This document shows positions 22,549-34,145 of a stretch of DNA of 64,000 bases, in pieces. The position numbers were made by a program, and so were the translations under genes. The notes under the pieces were generated by a model that saw only the letters and a list, made by a program, of their open reading frames with translations, did no database searches and was not told the origin of the DNA. How positions within the stretch are numbered: the first letter of the stretch is position 1; the number at the start of each line of letters is the position of its first letter. Where the stretch lies: positions 5,022,001 to 5,086,000 of the forward strand of contig NC_063069.1 of NCBI RefSeq assembly GCF_022605165.1. The letters run 5' to 3'. This DNA is from Purpureocillium takamizusanense. Taxonomy: Eukaryota; Ascomycota; Sordariomycetes; Hypocreales; Ophiocordycipitaceae.

Positions 22549-23881
22549 CTACTCGTCGTCGACAGCAGCCACCAGCTGGGGGATGTCGTCAACTTTTCTG
22601 GTGCCCTTGAGAATGTCGTTGACGGCAGTGAAGAGCGGGTAGTCCTTTTCCAGACCCCGTGCCTTGAGGAAGCTGTTGACCTCATATGCTGTCGTCGTCC
22701 CTTGGAGCTTCTGACCGTTGAGGTCCTGCTGCTCCACCTGGTCGACCGTGATGCCCTTTTCGACGGCCTTTTTCGCGCAGCGGAAGTTGCGGCCGCCAGA
22801 GCACGAGGTGATGAGATCAGCCACGCCGGCAGACGACTCGGTGAAAGTCGCGCTCTGCACCGTCTCGCCGAAAAACTCTTTGCCGAACCGCACCATCTCC
22901 ATGAGGCCGATACGCATAATGGCAGCCTTGGCATTGTCGCCCCAGCCGCGGCCGTCGACGAAGCCGGCCGCCAGTGCCACAATGTTCTTGAGCGCACCAC
23001 CGAGGGAGACGCCCGCCACGTCCGAGACCATCTGGACGTGGAAATAAGGGCGGTGGAAGAGGGTGCGGAAGCAGTCGTGGTCCAGCGGCGGGTACTCGGA
23101 GGGTACGCCCGTCAGCTTGGTCCTGGACTTGCGGCCGCGGGCGTCGCGGTGAAACGCATCGGGGACCTCGGTGACGGTGAAGAGGGGCTGGGGGCTGCCG
23201 GAGCGGGGCGAAGGCGCGCGGCTGTCCATGGCTGGGGGGTCGTAGGCGATGGTGGTCTCGGACCACTTCTCGGCGGCGATCTCGTTGGCGATGTTGGCGC
23301 CGCTCAGGGCGCCCACATAGATGTCGAGGCCGTCGCCGATCCACTCGCTGAACAGGCTGACGCCGTCGTCGGAGACGTTGACGCCCTTGATGCAGCTGAT
23401 GCCGCGGGCATAGGGTAGGATCTTGCCGCGAATCTGGTCGCAGACCTTGCCGATGAACTGGTGCGGCAGGTTGAAGACGAGAATAGTAGAGTCGCGAACG
23501 GCGTCGATGAGGGAGGGGTTGGCGACAATATTGGAGGGCAGGGTGATGCCGGGGAGGTACTTGACATTTTCGTGGTGCGTGTTGATGATGGAGGTGAGCT
23601 TCTGCGGCTTGTCGTTGCCTTTGAAGTGCTTTGAGCTGGAGGGGATGGCTACGTCCTCCTCATACACCCACATCTGGACCTGCTCCTCGAAGACATCCTT
23701 GTGTAATCGCGTGTTCTCGGCGACGATTTTGGAAATGGTCGAGCCCCTAGAGACACAGAGTCAGTGTTAGTGGCCATTGTTCGCTCCTCGCGTGCCACCG
23801 TCGGACTGACCAGTTACCGGAGCCCACGATGGTGACCTTGTGCTTCTTCGCGTGGCCGCCAAGGTGCGCGGGGCCAGTCAT
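22549..23881 (-). CDS. GPD1: NAD-dependent glycerol-3-phosphate dehydrogenase
   Basis: Exons 23881-23811 and 23746-22549 (intron 64 nt, GTCAGT...CTCTAG), 422 aa ending in TAG. It reduces dihydroxyacetone phosphate to glycerol-3-phosphate for glycerol and lipid synthesis, redox balance and osmotic adaptation. Splicing rebuilds the dinucleotide-binding motif [15 protein letters not shown]. Other hallmarks are [63 protein letters not shown] (catalytic Lys region) and GRNFRCAKK. The usual start would be the ATG at 23881. The frame is also open upstream to an ATG at 24046, adding 55 residues rich in Arg, Ser and Ala without any acidic residue (see findings). The insert [15 protein letters not shown] after YDPPAMD is longer than I recall for yeast. 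Confidence 0.95.
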
Positions 23882-24046
23882 GTTGGCGGCGGGGGCGGCT
23901 GTTGCTGCTGCTGCTGAGAAGGAGGAGGCGAAGGAGGCAGCGGCGGGGGATGGCGATGACGGCGAGTACTGCACGGGAAAGGCTCGTAGGGGTCGTTTGG
24001 CACAGCGGAGAGGCGGGCGACGGACGCACAGCAACAATTGAAGCAT

Positions 24047-25381
24047 ACAGGATAGTGGTGAAGGGGAGCCGGTGGCGGCGGCGGGGAGGGGAAGCTCGCA
24101 GCTGATATACCTCAGTATCGCAGGCTCTCGGCACTTGGATGGATGGATGGTTGTTGGTGGCCGCCCGCCACTGGACCTCTGGAGACTGGTACTGTGCTGG
24201 CTTGGCCTTTGAGGGAAAAGTCCGTCCGGAGTCCTTGGATGGCCGCTGCAGCTCCCCCCCCTTGTGCCCCTCCAACGCGGCACGGCTCAGCGGGGTCGCC
24301 ACGCGCGGCAGAATCGTACCAAGCCAAGCCTCGGATGCATTTGGAAGACGGCTGGGCGAGAGCAGCCACTGGCACACAACTGGACGCCTGGAATGTTCTC
24401 ACCGCCTGCCTGTACGGGCTTGGTGAAGCCCCCCCCAACGGATCGCGTGCGGTTGGGAGCTGGGGCTGGACTCCCTCGGTGGCTGAAGGGTCCCCACCCA
24501 CAGCACCGCGGCCGTGACCGTGACCGACAGCTGAGGCGGGATGGAGGGGTGGAGGCGACCACGCCGAGATGCGAGGCTCCATGCCATGCCCATGCCATCC
24601 ATCCTTCCCTGCCAGGCTCTCGCTGAAAATTGTTGGCTTTCACATGCTGGCCAGGCGTCGCTTCCCTTCCTGCACCCACCCAGCCATCCATCTATCAAAG
24701 CAATGTGAGCAGCGCCGCGCCCGCCCCAGTCAAGTGCTTTGTCGGCGCTGCCAGATCTGTCTGGCACCGCGCCATGCCATCATGGTGCGAGGTCATATCG
24801 TAATCGGGGCTCCCCCAACCCCTGCATCCCGTCCCGTCCCTTGCCTTGCCCTGACAGCTCCACGCATCCATTCATGCCGCCGCCCATCCAGGGGCCCAAT
24901 GGCCCTCCACCATCACATGCCAGCGCGCGTCCCCGCGGCGAGCCCGAGTGACGCAGCATGTATCCTTGCAACGGCTCGTTATCTTGTCCCAACAGGCCAT
25001 CTTCCCTTTGCGCCACTCGCCGCCGGGGCCGACTCGAAATCTCCGTACCGAGGGACGTCTGCAGACCTTTGTTTGCGCGTCTCCGTCAAAAGCACGATTC
25101 GTATACTGGCTCTGTCCCAAGTGGAAGCCGAGGCGCGAGCTCCGACCACCTCTTCACTGCCCACGGTCGCACGACAATGGCGTGGTTCAACCTGCGACAT
25201 ACCTTACGTACACTCTTTTCATGGAGAAGCCTTTTGTGCCTTCATCTTTGTTTCTTTGTCTACTTCGTACTATCACTAGACTCATTGTTGAGTTTAGCCG
25301 CGCCTTGATGCTACATATGTACATCCCCACAACAATTGCGAAGCGAACCTTAAAGGTCAATTCCTCGAGCACAGCCAACCG
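24047..25381. other. Intergenic region upstream of GPD1
   Basis: 1.3 kb between the long-form GPD1 start and the next minus-strand gene. GC-rich with C-runs near 24254-24261 and 24430; no gene recognised. Confidence 0.4.
24258..24271 (-). promoter_or_regulatory. Possible stress-response elements upstream of GPD1
   Basis: Two AGGGG motifs on the minus strand (24262-24258 and 24271-24267) about 380 bp upstream of the ATG at 23881. AGGGG is the core bound by Msn2/4-type factors, and fungal GPD genes are osmotic-stress induced. The motif is short and occurs by chance. Confidence 0.25.
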
Positions 25382-26509
25382 CTACTTCCCGTTGCCGTTG
25401 GCCAGCAGCGACGTCTTCTCTGCGTCCGACGCACTCGTCGCTGCCCCGTCGGGCTCGGTTCTCTCCCCATCGCCGAATACCTTGCTATACACCGAATCGT
25501 AGCTCATCCACATGAGGTTGAACATGGCCGTCACGCCGCCGGCCAGCCATCTAGGAAGCTTGCCCGTCTCGTCCGCCATCAGGCCTGTCATGGTCAAGAA
25601 GATGATGAGCAGCGGTGCCCACGCGCCCAGAAACAGGATTTGTCCGATACTCTGTCGTCGGTGAGTGAGCAGATATGGCTCCAATGACGCCAAATATTTT
25701 TGGTATACCTCCGGCAATCCGTGCTCCCTTGCGCCGTCCTTGAGCAGCTTCAAGTAGCGTGCGCTGGCTTGGGCGTACCCCGGATTCGGACGCTGACGGC
25801 CATGCGTCAAGCGGTGCCACCATGTACACTTTCGGGGGTCGTCGTTGCCGTCGTCGGGCACATAGGACGCGTAGAGCGTCCGCGCGAAGAAGGGCCTGGG
25901 AAGACTGGGGAACCTTGGCTTCTCGGGCGCCGCGACATTGGGCTTGATGGATATGCAAGGCACAACGATTTCCTTGTAGCTCGAGCCGGCGCCTTCGGTG
26001 CGCATGATTGTACGCCAGTCCTTCTTGGTGACCTCGTAGACGACGCCCATCAGGTGGCCGTCCCACTCGTATCCTGGATCGGAGGGATCCAGCGGCGGGG
26101 GCTTCGGCTTGGTCGGGTTGGGGATCGTTGGCTTTTCCGGAAGCTTCCTGAAGCCGACGTTGGCGAAGCACGGCTCCCGATACGGCACGCCGGGTAGGTC
26201 GAGCGTGAGTTGCAAGATGGGCACTGAGACATTGACTTGCGAAAGCGGGCGGATCTTGCGCATGCCCAGAAACGTCTCGGCCGACAGGTTGGAGCCGTAC
26301 GCAAGGTACAGAACAGTGTCTGGTGATTCATCATCTACCCCCGGTGTCGTATCTTCTGTGGCCTGTTCAAGACGTTCGCGTGATGTGAGTGGTATCGACG
26401 AGATGGATGGATATGTGCCGTGTCGCGGGTGCGAGTTGGTGAGCTCAGCCTTATCCAAGGCAGCCGAAGCCACCGAGGGGCCGCCCTCCAACATTGTCTT
26501 ATGCGGCAT
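25382..26509 (-). CDS. Gamma-glutamylcyclotransferase-like protein with C-terminal membrane segment(s)
   Basis: Single exon, 375 aa, ATG at 26509 to TAG. The gamma-glutamylcyclotransferase fold is marked by LYLAYGSNLSAETF (YGSNL at 71-75, the substrate-binding loop), the GVVYEVTKKDWRTIMRTEG region with the expected catalytic Glu, and PVSFANVGFR-like strands. The family also includes GliK-type proteins. The C-terminal third has a hydrophobic segment (IGQILFLGAWAPLLIIFLTMTGLMA) and a possible second one, so it is probably anchored in an internal membrane with the enzyme domain in the cytosol. Likely acts on gamma-glutamyl peptides or glutathione conjugates; the substrate is inferred, not shown. 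The N-terminal 60 residues look disordered. No gliotoxin-type cluster is present around it. Confidence 0.85.
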   Translation of the reverse strand: MPHKTMLEGGPSVASAALDKAELTNSHPRHGTYPSISSIPLTSRERLEQATEDTTPGVDDESPDTVLYLAYGSNLSAETFLGMRKIRPLSQVNVSVPILQLTLDLPGVPYREPCFANVGFRKLPEKPTIPNPTKPKPPPLDPSDPGYEWDGHLMGVVYEVTKKDWRTIMRTEGAGSSYKEIVVPCISIKPNVAAPEKPRFPSLPRPFFARTLYASYVPDDGNDDPRKCTWWHRLTHGRQRPNPGYAQASARYLKLLKDGAREHGLPEVYQKYLASLEPYLLTHRRQSIGQILFLGAWAPLLIIFLTMTGLMADETGKLPRWLAGGVTAMFNLMWMSYDSVYSKVFGDGERTEPDGAATSASDAEKTSLLANGNGK

Positions 26510-27860
26510 TGCTGTGGAAAATCACGCTCGCCGACTGGCGCAAAGACAGAGAAAATGCTTGTTTAACCAGACTCGGTGTTTGGCGACGAGAGCCGGACTG
26601 TTGAGGAGGAGCGGGTTGGTTGCAGGCTAGAGTATGTCAATCGGAGGAGATGTTGTACCTGTGAGCGAGAAGCCGAAAGGGAGCGCGACGGTCACTTTTA
26701 TCGGCGGACCCTCGGCCAGCGGACCAGCATTCATTCCTAGCGGATTGCGGAGTGTGTGCGGAGCGGCCGCGCGACTGTGTGCGAAGTACAGGAGACATAC
26801 GTCAGCTGGAAGCTGTCACACTAGTAGGACTCCGTATTGGCTGCGGCGGCAGGGCATTAGCGCGGCCGGATCGTCGTGCAGTTGGTAAGACCTGTCATGT
26901 CGCCACGAAATCCGCCTCTCTCCTGGTCCCAACATTGAATGTCGGTGCGAAGCAAACTAAACGCGGCGCAGCACATTCGCCCTGTGCGCCGTCTGGGCCA
27001 GTTACGGTTACCTCCGTACGTCTTACGACGTCTTGGTCTCGCAGCTCGTTGACTGCACCGGGAGCCATGCTTGCCGTGTTGCCAGCTCCAACTTATAGTC
27101 TCGGGCAAGGTCACTAAAATGCCCGACAATCGACGCGACTGTTTCCTTTCGGGTGGAGAAATGTCCCGAAACCGTCTTGACAGGGGCTGACGTCGACGCG
27201 AAACCTGAGCAAGGCCACACCCTGCTGCATACCTAGTAAGGTACAGTCTACGCGAGAACGAAGGCAGATGCGGATGTCGCGGCCTCGTAGCTCAGCGCCA
27301 CGCCGCGCAGCAAGCGGCACATCTCACCTTCGATGAGTTCTGCACCCCAGCGCCGGCGTCGACTTCCCTAATGCCTTAGCCGCAAGCCTGTGGGATGGAG
27401 AGAGCAAGAGCACAATAAGCTGACGATGTTCGAGGGGACAAGAACGTAGCAGATTCACACTTGATTTGCTGGAAGCACGGCGACACTCCATAATCGGACT
27501 GTAGTTGCGGCCTTTCTTTGTCGGTCGTCTCGGGTCTTGCTCTTTTGGGTCGTGGGTCGTGAGTCGTGACTGCCTCCATTGGCTGTTGCGCTAGGTCGCG
27601 CTTTCCTAACGTGTCGCGCTTCAAACCCGGGCGCCTTCCAAGATTTTGATTTCGCGTATGAAGTAGGTAACTTAGACAGACAAGACAGCCTCAGGCCACC
27701 ACTTCGTCGACAGGGAACGCCAGTTTGCCAGTCTCACCACCCTTCCGGCTATGTGTATACCTTCCGTGGGTCAGCCTTACGACGCTCGACCATCCCACTC
27801 ACATGAGCCACACCTGTCTCCTACGAATGTTGCCTTCAGACGTCCGAACGACCAGCCGCC
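26510..27860. other. Divergent intergenic region
   Basis: 1.35 kb between divergent starts (gamma-glutamylcyclotransferase-like gene and the unknown gene at 27861). No ORF supported. Confidence 0.4.
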
Positions 27861-30576
27861 ATGCCCACCAAATTACGATCCGCCAGCCGAAAATCGAGCC
27901 GTGGTCGGCAGAGGCAGCCCACCCAAATCGGCGAGCTGGAGACGACCCCGACTAGCCATCACCACGAGTCTCCAAGACCAGTCTCCAGCTACGCTGCTGG
28001 CTCTGATACTCAGCTTCTTGAGGACATTGCCGACTTGATGACCGACATCGACCCCCACATCCTTCACCCGACTGAAGCCAAAGACATCTCTGCCAGCGCT
28101 CCAGTCGGTGGCGGCGTAGGCAGCACTTTCGCTTGGTCGGACACGGGGTCCGTTGCCAGAAGAAGCTCTCCACTCCGCCCGGGTGAGACTCCCGGTGCAC
28201 CTTGGCGATTCGACGACGAATCTGTGCCCCCCCTGTCCAGCACAAAGTCCACTGGAACCAACTTACCGGATACCGCGCCGTTGCATGGGATCTTTTCGCC
28301 GGACCAGCAGATTGAAGGAGCTGCTCCCTCCACGAAGAACGTTGACTTTTCCGAGACTGCGACCACGGCACACCGAAGCTCGCCTTATTTTACCGGCGAC
28401 AACGTTGAGAAGGTATTCGACTTCTTTGAACATGGCAGCAGTCACTAGAAACGGCCTGTCACGCAAAGACTCGACCCTAAAGCATCAGATTATCCGCCAC
28501 CTGCCGCAAAGACGCCATCACGTCTGCCAGAAGACAACATCTACGATGCGACACCACGTCAGGACGTGGACCCAGAGCGCGATCATCCGCATTTCGATCA
28601 GCTTCCAGGAGGAAAGGATTTAACTCAGTCGGCCAACTACATAGGTAGCCAAGATCACAGGCAGGTCTCCGACGGGTTGAGGTTGTCAGCCAAGAAGGAT
28701 CACAAGAATAACATGCGTAGCCGGAACATCACGAATAAAGCCGCGAAACGTACGGAAAAGGAGGAGCAGAACATCCCTACACCTCAAGCATTAGCCATCT
28801 CGGTTGTCGTCCCTTCATCAAAGTCAATACAAGGCCCGACGTCAAAGCAGCACAACAACAAGAAACGCAAGCAGCGGGCCAAGCCTCCCCTACAATTTGA
28901 CGAAGCGAACCACGAGGTCAGGGAGCCACCCCGGTCAGCAGCAACTCGGGCCACAGTTCGCATGCCCATTGTCAATGCACTGCGCAATTCCGTGCAACCG
29001 TCAAGCTCGCCGGCCAGACTGCCCAAGAAGCGACAAGAACCGCCAACTACTATTTTGCAGCCCAAAAAGCGTGGCGGAGCTGCTCGCAAGCCAAAGGCCG
29101 CCTCCACCGCGAAGGCATCACCGATGGCGAATGTGGCGCACACAAAGCAGGTAGTCTCTAGCGCATCTCAAGCAAGTTGGCATGACAAACCAAAGAAGGC
29201 CGATCTTCAACCACGCGGCGTTGCAGGCCGCGATATGGTCCTTTCAAGTGACCTTGATTCCGATCAGTTCGATGCTCCGTCCTCGCCTGTTCACGTTTGC
29301 GAAACATTTCCAGCCGATGGACCCCGCGAGGAGCTGGTTGTTGCTCAACCCCCTGCCAGTGAGACACGAGAGAGTGTGGCTGTGCCCTTGAAGGGATCTC
29401 TCGCGCCCTCAAATCCGATGAAAACGCCATGCGTGCAACAGGCCGGCGAAGAAATAAGCGCCGGTCGAGCACGATCGAACCTCGATGACGCCACGGAGGC
29501 GGCGACACACTCGGTGCTGGAACTTCGAAATAACAACGCCAGTTTTGACAATGCAAATCAAAATTTCCAACGGCAAACGAAACCCGCCGGATTAGGTTCA
29601 ATCTCTCATATGAAAGGCAAGCCAGATCCGCCAGTCCATCAAAGGCGGCCCTCATGCAAAGCGCCGACACGCACGTTCAGCGTGGGGGCGCATGGAAGTC
29701 CTATCCCAACCCCGCCTGGACCGTTGTCGATGGTGGACATTGACGGCACTCGGGTCTCACAAGCCGATGAATTGTCTGACTATCGTAGGGCAGTGCCACG
29801 CCCAGACCGATTTGATGTTTCTGTGCCGAGGCTCTCTTTTGCTCGTCGCAGTGCACGGCTGCGCAAAGTCGATGTCTATGAAGAGTCCAAAGATGAGAAG
29901 CCGACGATTGAAACCTCCAAGCTCGCTGAACCCGTTGTTCAACGGCGAACAGCTCTGGAAAGACAAACCGTGGCGAATAACACGTCTTTGCCACGCCTTT
30001 CAGATGCAGTGCAAGCTCAAATCCTTGCCTGCCTCCGGGATCTCAAGACGCCCAGCGATCAGGAAAACTGCACCACAGGAACAACAGGAGCTGGGGCGGC
30101 AGATGGGAGCATCGAATCTGCGCCCAAAGCGGCCTCTATGTCGGCAAAGGACCTCGTTGCTCAAGAGTTGCATGCTGTCGTCGGTGTAAGTTTTGGTTAT
30201 TCTTCCGAGCACGTCAAAGTTGGACTGCTGACAGACAATGCAGATGATGATGGATGCCATAGGCTCAAGAGAAGCCGAAGCGTTTGCTGTCGCGAAAACG
30301 TACCAAGAGAAAACCATGGGGTGCGTCGAGGTGATTGAGAGTCGCCAGGTGCGAGAGCGTGAGATAGCATGCTTGCGCGCCGAAGAAGACGCCAGCTTGT
30401 TCCACAAGTTGATTGAAGACGCAAGGACTATGATCAAGGTCAAAAGGCAGACCCGAGAAGGTATTCTGCAAGACCTCGAAAACACAGTCACGAAGAGGAA
30501 GGCGCTTGTTGATCGCTCGACATCACAACTTGACAACTTGGGCCAGTCTGACACGGATGCTGGTCAGGCCCCCTGA
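27861..30576 (+). CDS. Unknown large basic protein with C-terminal coiled coil, interrupted by one in-frame TAG
   Basis: I do not recognise the family. The frame runs from the ATG at 27861 through 30185, a good 58-nt intron (30186-30243, GTAAGT...TGCAG), then 30244-30576, about 885 residues in all. A single TAG at 28446-28448 breaks it at codon 196. Both sides read as natural protein in the same frame, the downstream part resuming with KRPVTQRLDPKASDYPPP. Residues 1-195 are Ser/Pro-rich. The middle (about 240-700) is strongly basic with AKKRG- and KRKQR-type patches suggesting nuclear location. The last 110 residues form a heptad-like coiled coil (EVIESRQVREREIACLRAEE). A 36-nt intron (28413-28448, GTATTC...CACTAG) would remove the stop in frame but is shorter than normal fungal introns. 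Editing, readthrough, or a disabled allele are alternatives. Confidence 0.65.
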
Positions 30577-30775
30577 GGGGTTTAGCAGTGGTCAACGATT
30601 ACGGTTTAAAGATAATGGTGACGAGCAATCTCACATGCCTAGTCCTATGAGCTGAGATTTGCATGTACAATGGCAAATTAATCTGTGGCCAAATCTAGCT
30701 CATCTTGTCGCCGCGTGCGCCATACTGGTGTATACCTGACCACCAGACGGAACTGACCTATACGCATCTGCTTCC

Positions 30776-31375
30776 CTAGTCCTCCTTTACTAACTCAGAC
30801 TTCTGGTCTAACCCTGCCCACTTGGGCTTTCCGTCGGGGATGTTAACCACACGTTGTGGATAGAAGATATGGCACCTGCGATTGAATCAGTCGCCGTGCC
30901 TCTGCGCCCATGGCCCCCATACTAAGGCGACCCGGACTCACTTGACGTCGAACTTGCGACGCTGCTCCTTCGTCTCGAAGCGCAGCAGCGTCGGGAACAG
31001 CAACACCATGTTGCGCCCTTCATCCATGATCAAGCTTCCGCAATGGGCGCACGCGACCTTGGAGGGCAGAACGTGCTCGGCGCACTTGGAGGGCGAATGG
31101 TAGAAGCGCAGACCGGCGACCGCGCCGCGGTCAAAGGCCACGTCAGCCTTGTGGAAGATGGCGGCCCATTGGAAGGGCGCGCCGTGAAGAACCTGGCAGT
31201 CGCGGCAGTGGCAGTACTTGGAGTCAAGGGGCGCATCGCGGGAGAGGCGGTAGGTGATGCGGCCGCAGTGGCAGGCGCCGCGAAGGGCGGCGGCGGCGGC
31301 GGAGGGGGAGGGGGATGAGTCCGGGGGATCCAGGGACTGGTACGGGGGCTGAAGGGCCCAGCTTGGGGTGTCCAT
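30776..31375 (-). CDS. GFA-fold (glutathione-dependent formaldehyde-activating/CENP-V type) zinc protein
   Basis: Exons 31375-30942 and 30875-30776 (intron 66 nt), 177 aa ending in TAG. Zinc-binding cysteines are in the family pattern: GACHCGRITY (Cys35, Cys37), CHCRDCQ (Cys55, Cys57, Cys60) and ACAHCGS (Cys109, Cys112). The second exon supplies CHIFYPQRVVNIPDGKPKW, common in fungal members. The family is named for formaldehyde-glutathione adduct chemistry, but most fungal members are of unproven activity. Residues 1-30 are low in complexity (Ser/Pro/Ala). The Met at 31375 is the first usable ATG and puts the fold close to the N-terminus. Compact, cytosolic by appearance. Confidence 0.9.
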
Positions 31376-34145
31376 GAGGGAGGGGAGGGGAGGGGAGGTT
31401 GTTTATGTTTGCATGGCGTCGTTATGCCGAGATTCTGTGAGGAAAGTTGTCTCGAGATATTGCTGATAGTGATGGTGGGAGGCAATGGGATTGGGGTGTT
31501 TGAATTGGAGAATCGGTGATATGACGTAACTGAGCCTTGTGAGATGGGCAAGCTCGCCACAACACTGGATTGGCACACCAGCGCGTGAAACTTGCCATTG
31601 GCTCGGATATTGTCAGGCCTGTCTCGGTATTCTTCACGCGGCTGTCATATTACGAGGGGCTGCATGCATTCGGGATTCTCCATGGCTGCCTTGAGGGTCG
31701 TCAACCCTACCAGGACGGCACGGGCGCCTGTACAAGGCTGGTGAACTTGGTCCGATATCACGAGAATGTGAGCCTTGACATTAATTTGGAGTTTGCTGAC
31801 GACGATGATTGATAAGAACGGATAGAAACTGGCTACGCGGGCTTTTTTCCCCTTCTCTGTTCAAGACTTTACATGACCCTGGTTGGCTTGGTGTCTTGGC
31901 GAGCCCTAATATACGAATAGGAGCTGCAGGAATTTCTGGAAAGGGAAACCATATGAGCTCCAGAGTCTAGTTATTGACTTCCTCGTTTTAGGTCATGCAA
32001 TTGACACCAGCAGCCTTTGCATGAAGCCTCCACGGTGGGGTGAGTTCGCTGCCCCCGGAGATAACAGCGATGCGCCGATCGCTATGCAGTACCGTATACC
32101 TATGCTCAAAACCAAGCGAGCAGCAACTCGCGCGTGAACAATGCTCCTATTCAAGCGTTACCTGCATCTGATGAATTCACCCCAATGCCCAAGCCTTTGG
32201 GCTGTCGAGACCCTGCCTCTCCGAGATCAACGCCGCCCCCGTGGACAAGGGTCGTATCGTTATATCGGTAGCATATCACACAATTATCTGCTCCCGCCTT
32301 GCAGGACATATATCTCGGATCCAAGGCTGACCGTGCAAGATTCACGGCAGGTGTGTGTCAGTGCGAGTGTGACCACCTGGAACGTTGCAACGAGTTGTGC
32401 CATGAAGATGGAATTGGCGGCCGATCGCCAACGTGGAGGGAATGCGGCGGGTGATGTGCGTTGCTTCATTCAGGGTGCTCCAACTTGTCCAACGTGCGGC
32501 AACGCTGTCGAGGTTGATGATGGCATGATGGCCTCTGCTGAATTACCTTCGATACCTAAGGTAGGGGGACTCCATAGCACCGCCCCCTTTGGGCTGCAGA
32601 AATCGACCGTGGTTCGTCCGGCGACAAAGAGGAACAAGCCAGGGAGTTGACCAACAAGGTGGGAGCTGCAGCCTCGGAGGGTGTGCTGTTGTCTTGCTTG
32701 CTGCATTCATCTGCCGCCATGCCGAACGGCAGGCAGGGCGAGTCGGGTTCAGCTGCAGGTTTCCTGTGCGACTCGACCGGCACCTGCCACTGTGCCGTGG
32801 CATTCCATGATTCATTGCAGTCGCCAGACGGCTTCCGCTGCAGAGTTTGTTTTTGGACAAGTACCAACTTCCCCTGCTTGACGCAGTTTGCCACTACTTG
32901 ATTGACCCTACCTACTTACCTTACTTACCTAGGTGCCCGTGTGTGCATGCATGTTTGCGCGTCTGCCAGTGCGCTCATCCTCCACCGACCTACGAAAAAA
33001 AGGTCCTATTTTATACTCTGAGACCTGTCCTCGAACCCGGCCCGCGTGCATCAGCCCTAAAGAAAAAACGCACGACAAGTCAGACACTCTTTTCATCTCC
33101 TCACCCGCTCGCCCTACATCTTCCCGCCGCGAACAGGTGGCATACGAATACCTAGTACCTCGGACTTCGCACATAGCTCGCGGGGGGTCGTAATCGTATG
33201 TGCGGGAGGACGAGCATGCTAACATAGCCTCCCGAGATCCACCATTGGAACCCTTCCAATACCACCCACCTCTATTATCTGTCCAGGCACGGAAACCTGG
33301 CCCGAGGCCCCAAAGCATCACCACCACCACCACGGCGCACCAGGCACCGACCTGGCCCCTGGATGTCGTCACCAACGACTAAAGTATCCGTAGGTACTTC
33401 GTAAGCAAGTACCTGCCGGCGAGTCGACAAACACCCGCCCGAACGAACCTATTCGGCCAGGCTCCTTGCGTGCTGCCCCATCGCTCTCCCATTTCTCGCC
33501 GGCTCGGGGCCCTCACCGCGTTTCTTGCGTCAGGCGTGCCCTCTTTTATTCCGCGCCGCGTCGAATCGTGGCCCGTCATCTGTTTTTGTGCGGCACGGTT
33601 GCTTTTTGCGTGTCGCTCGCTAGAAAAGTACTTACCTGGTAGGATCTACCTACAAGGTAAGTCACGTCTGAAGAGCGGGCAGTTCGGGTTTCAGGTTGTA
33701 CCCTCGGCACACCCGCTGTACATTGGCGTGCGCAGCACCGGGACCCAGCACAGCACAGCACAGCACCTGCATCTGGACAGCAACTGGACGGGCAGCCACT
33801 GGAACTGCTCAGGGACACACACTGCACGCCATAGCGCCGCCTGCACCTCCCGAGGTCAGGGCAGGGCGCCTACAACGCCGCGGCGCACAGCGCGGCACAC
33901 AGCACAGGACAGCACACGGCAGCGCTGCTGCAAGCCTCGCGCACATCACCCGACGAGGAACCTCCGTGCGCACAGAGCTCGTGCGGTCAACAAATATCCT
34001 TGTTGAGTGAGCGCTCCTCTGCTTCCCTTTTCCACCTCGGGACTCGTCTTCCCCCCCCCCTCCTTCCACTCGTCGGACACTCGGCCTCGACGACACGGGC
34101 CGTGACGCGCAGACTGACAAACGGCCAGGCAAAAAAAAAAGGATC
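31376..34145. other. Long intergenic region
   Basis: 2.8 kb between two divergent genes (GFA-type and ceramide synthase). I found no gene. Open stretches up to 169 codons (32141-32650) lack recognisable protein character. A string of CAGCACAGCACAG-type short repeats lies near 33740-33765 and an A-run precedes the ceramide synthase ATG at 34131. Confidence 0.5.

Noticed and set aside
32141..32650. 169-codon plus-strand ORF in the 31.4-34.1 kb gap
   Set aside because: Composition is not protein-like and there is no domain; chance ORF in GC-rich sequence.
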